DNA of 64,000 bases, from assembly GCA_002368155.1 (NCBI GenBank), contig AP018180.1:3412719-3476718 (forward strand). Direction: 5' to 3'. The notes under the pieces were generated by a model. It made no database searches. It was not told the DNA's origin and worked only from the letters and a program-made list of their open reading frames with translations. Positions 62,727-64,000 of the stretch are shown in pieces. Source of the DNA: Nostoc carneum NIES-2107 (lineage in GTDB: Bacteria > Cyanobacteriota > Cyanobacteriia > Cyanobacteriales > Nostocaceae). Made by a program: the position numbers and the translations under genes. How positions within the stretch are numbered: position 1 is the stretch's first letter; every line of letters begins with the position of its first letter.

Positions 62727-63596
62727 ATGGCTATATCTCCTTCTTTTGAAGCTGACCGCGAAACCCCGGGCTGGAAAAAATTTCTCAATAAGTTACGTCA
62801 GATTCCCTGGACTTGGCGAATCACTTTCGGCTACCTCACAGTAATGTTATTTCTCCCGATCGCGGCGATGTTTCTGAAAGCGAGTACGGAGCCGCCAGCT
62901 AGATTTTGGGAAATAGCTACTAGTCCTCTAGCACTAGCTACTTATAATGTCACCTTTGTTACCTCATTGTTTGCGGCTCTGCTCAATGGGGTTTTTGGGA
63001 CTCTGATAGCGTGGGTTTTGGTGCGTTATGACTTCCCCTTAAAACGGATTATTGATGCTACCGTAGATTTACCGTTTGCCCTGCCGACATCGGTAGCAGG
63101 TTTAACATTAGCGACAGTATATAGTGATAATGGCTGGATTGGTTCACTGTTAGCACCATTGGGGTTGAAGGTATCATTTACCCGTACAGGGGTTGCGGTA
63201 GCAATGATTTTTATCTCGCTACCGTTTGTCGTGCGGACAGTGCAGCCTGTGCTTCAGGAAATGGAACATGAAATTGAAGAAGCCGCTTGGTCATTAGGTG
63301 CTTCTCAATGGCAGACTTTTTGGAAAGTTATTTTACCGCCTTTATTTCCCACAATTCTGACTGGTATTGCTTTGGGTTTCTCCCGTGCAGTTGGGGAATA
63401 TGGTTCTACTGTAATTATTTCTTCTAATACACCGTACCAAGATTTAATTGCACCAGTGTTAATTTTTCAACGCTTAGAGCAGTATGACTATTCTGGTGCA
63501 ACTGTCATCGGCATGGTTTTACTGATAATTTCCTTGGTGCTGCTTTTAGCAATTAATGTCTTACAAGCCTGGTCAAGAAGATATGACAGTAAATGA
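62727..63596 (+). CDS. cysT: Sulfate ABC transporter permease CysT
   Basis: CysT (CysU) is one of two membrane subunits of the sulfate/thiosulfate importer. A TTG at 62721 is possible, but the ATG at 62727 ([19 protein letters not shown]) is preferred. The 289-residue protein has six helices and the permease EAA loop ([32 protein letters not shown]), then the [16 protein letters not shown] segment diagnostic of CysT-type subunits. It overlaps cysW by 14 bases, so they are coupled. Confidence 0.95.
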   Translation: MAISPSFEADRETPGWKKFLNKLRQIPWTWRITFGYLTVMLFLPIAAMFLKASTEPPARFWEIATSPLALATYNVTFVTSLFAALLNGVFGTLIAWVLVRYDFPLKRIIDATVDLPFALPTSVAGLTLATVYSDNGWIGSLLAPLGLKVSFTRTGVAVAMIFISLPFVVRTVQPVLQEMEHEIEEAAWSLGASQWQTFWKVILPPLFPTILTGIALGFSRAVGEYGSTVIISSNTPYQDLIAPVLIFQRLEQYDYSGATVIGMVLLIISLVLLLAINVLQAWSRRYDSK

Positions 63597-64000
63597 GCCA
63601 AGTTTTCACTCCACGCCATCAGATCAAGCTACAGTCAAGCCCAAACAAACTAAGAGTTGGGTTCCAGCACTTTTAATTGGGATTGCGATCGCCTATTTAG
63701 CGCTGGTGCAATATATCCCAGCACTCAACGTTTTTGTTCAAGCTTTTAGCAAAGGTATAGGCCCGTTCTTTGCCAACTTATCTAAACCCGCCTTTCTCCA
63801 TGCAGCTTGGCTAACTCTGTTATTAGCGCTGATATCTGTGCCGCTAAATACAGTATTTGGACTTTGTGCAGCTTGGGCGATCGCGCGTCACAAATTCCCT
63901 GGTAAAGCGATAGTTTTAAGTATTATTGACCTGCCCTTTTCTATCTCGCCAGTAGTAGCAGGATTAATGATTGTGCTGCTTTATGGACGGAATGGCTGGT
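63583..64000 (+). CDS. cysW: Sulfate ABC transporter permease CysW, N-terminal part (truncated by window end)
   Basis: The ATG at 63583 lies inside the end of cysT, in another frame. It begins [20 protein letters not shown] and has hydrophobic helices ([39 protein letters not shown]) followed by [40 protein letters not shown], which is the CysW family sequence. The reading frame runs off the window after 139 codons. An ATP-binding subunit CysA may follow outside. Confidence 0.9.
   Translation, partial: MTVNEPSFHSTPSDQATVKPKQTKSWVPALLIGIAIAYLALVQYIPALNVFVQAFSKGIGPFFANLSKPAFLHAAWLTLLLALISVPLNTVFGLCAAWAIARHKFPGKAIVLSIIDLPFSISPVVAGLMIVLLYGRNGW

Overview
The window looks like chromosomal DNA of a filamentous, probably heterocyst-forming cyanobacterium (Nostocales type). 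Pointers are frequent HIP1 octamers (GCGATCGC), heptameric short tandem repeats between genes (GGGGACT/GGGGATT and TGACAAA/TGACCAA types), many dispersed palindromes, and cyanobacterial genes such as sipA, an EF-hand calcium sensor, Tll0287-type DUF3365, DUF1517 and Nif11-type peptides. I see no rRNA, tRNA, CRISPR array or intact insertion sequence.

Layout. 0-12.7 kb is mostly housekeeping: the end of an alcohol dehydrogenase, a PNPOx-like flavoprotein, an orphan Nif11 peptide, purH, an esterase, coaBC, a ChaC-like gene, the urease accessory operon ureEFG, a CheY-like regulator and a DNA photolyase. 13.0-25.8 kb is a lanthipeptide locus. On the plus strand lie an APH-like kinase, a HopA1-family protein, a LanM synthetase with a Cys-Cys-Gly zinc site, and two precursor peptides, one of only 59 residues. 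On the minus strand, converging on them, lie an HTH protein, a cNMP-binding C39-peptidase ABC exporter, an HlyD adaptor and a PpiC isomerase. 26-34.7 kb holds thrB, an EF-hand protein, an M3 peptidase, a nucleotidyltransferase, a pRiA4b ORF-3-like protein, a ParA/MinD ATPase and a haem-binding HAMP protein.

35.2-46.9 kb is a second peptide-export locus. Nine double-glycine peptide genes (six close copies plus three divergent) are followed by a tandem cNMP-domain protein, an HlyD adaptor and two NHLP-type ABC transporters, one with a C39 peptidase. No modifying enzyme is encoded there. 47-54.2 kb has a small conserved protein, a NarL/DesK-type two-component pair divergent from a Spy-like periplasmic protein, a Coq4-like protein, sipA, an exported peroxiredoxin and a DUF1517 protein. 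55.6-64 kb has a glycosyltransferase, thiS-thiE, a lone tyrosine recombinase next to a MITE-like element, and a sulfate-uptake locus (two divergent binding proteins, cysT, and cysW cut by the window end).

Most interesting are the two export loci. The first combines components known from two lanthipeptide or thioamitide logics (LanM plus a split APH/HopA1 dehydratase), and its LanM departs from the usual dehydratase active-site pattern. The second makes Cys-free peptides with a second, exactly spaced Gly-Gly motif inside the mature part. Intergenic DNA carries several MITE-like and dispersed palindromic repeats. All functions are read from sequence motifs without database searches.
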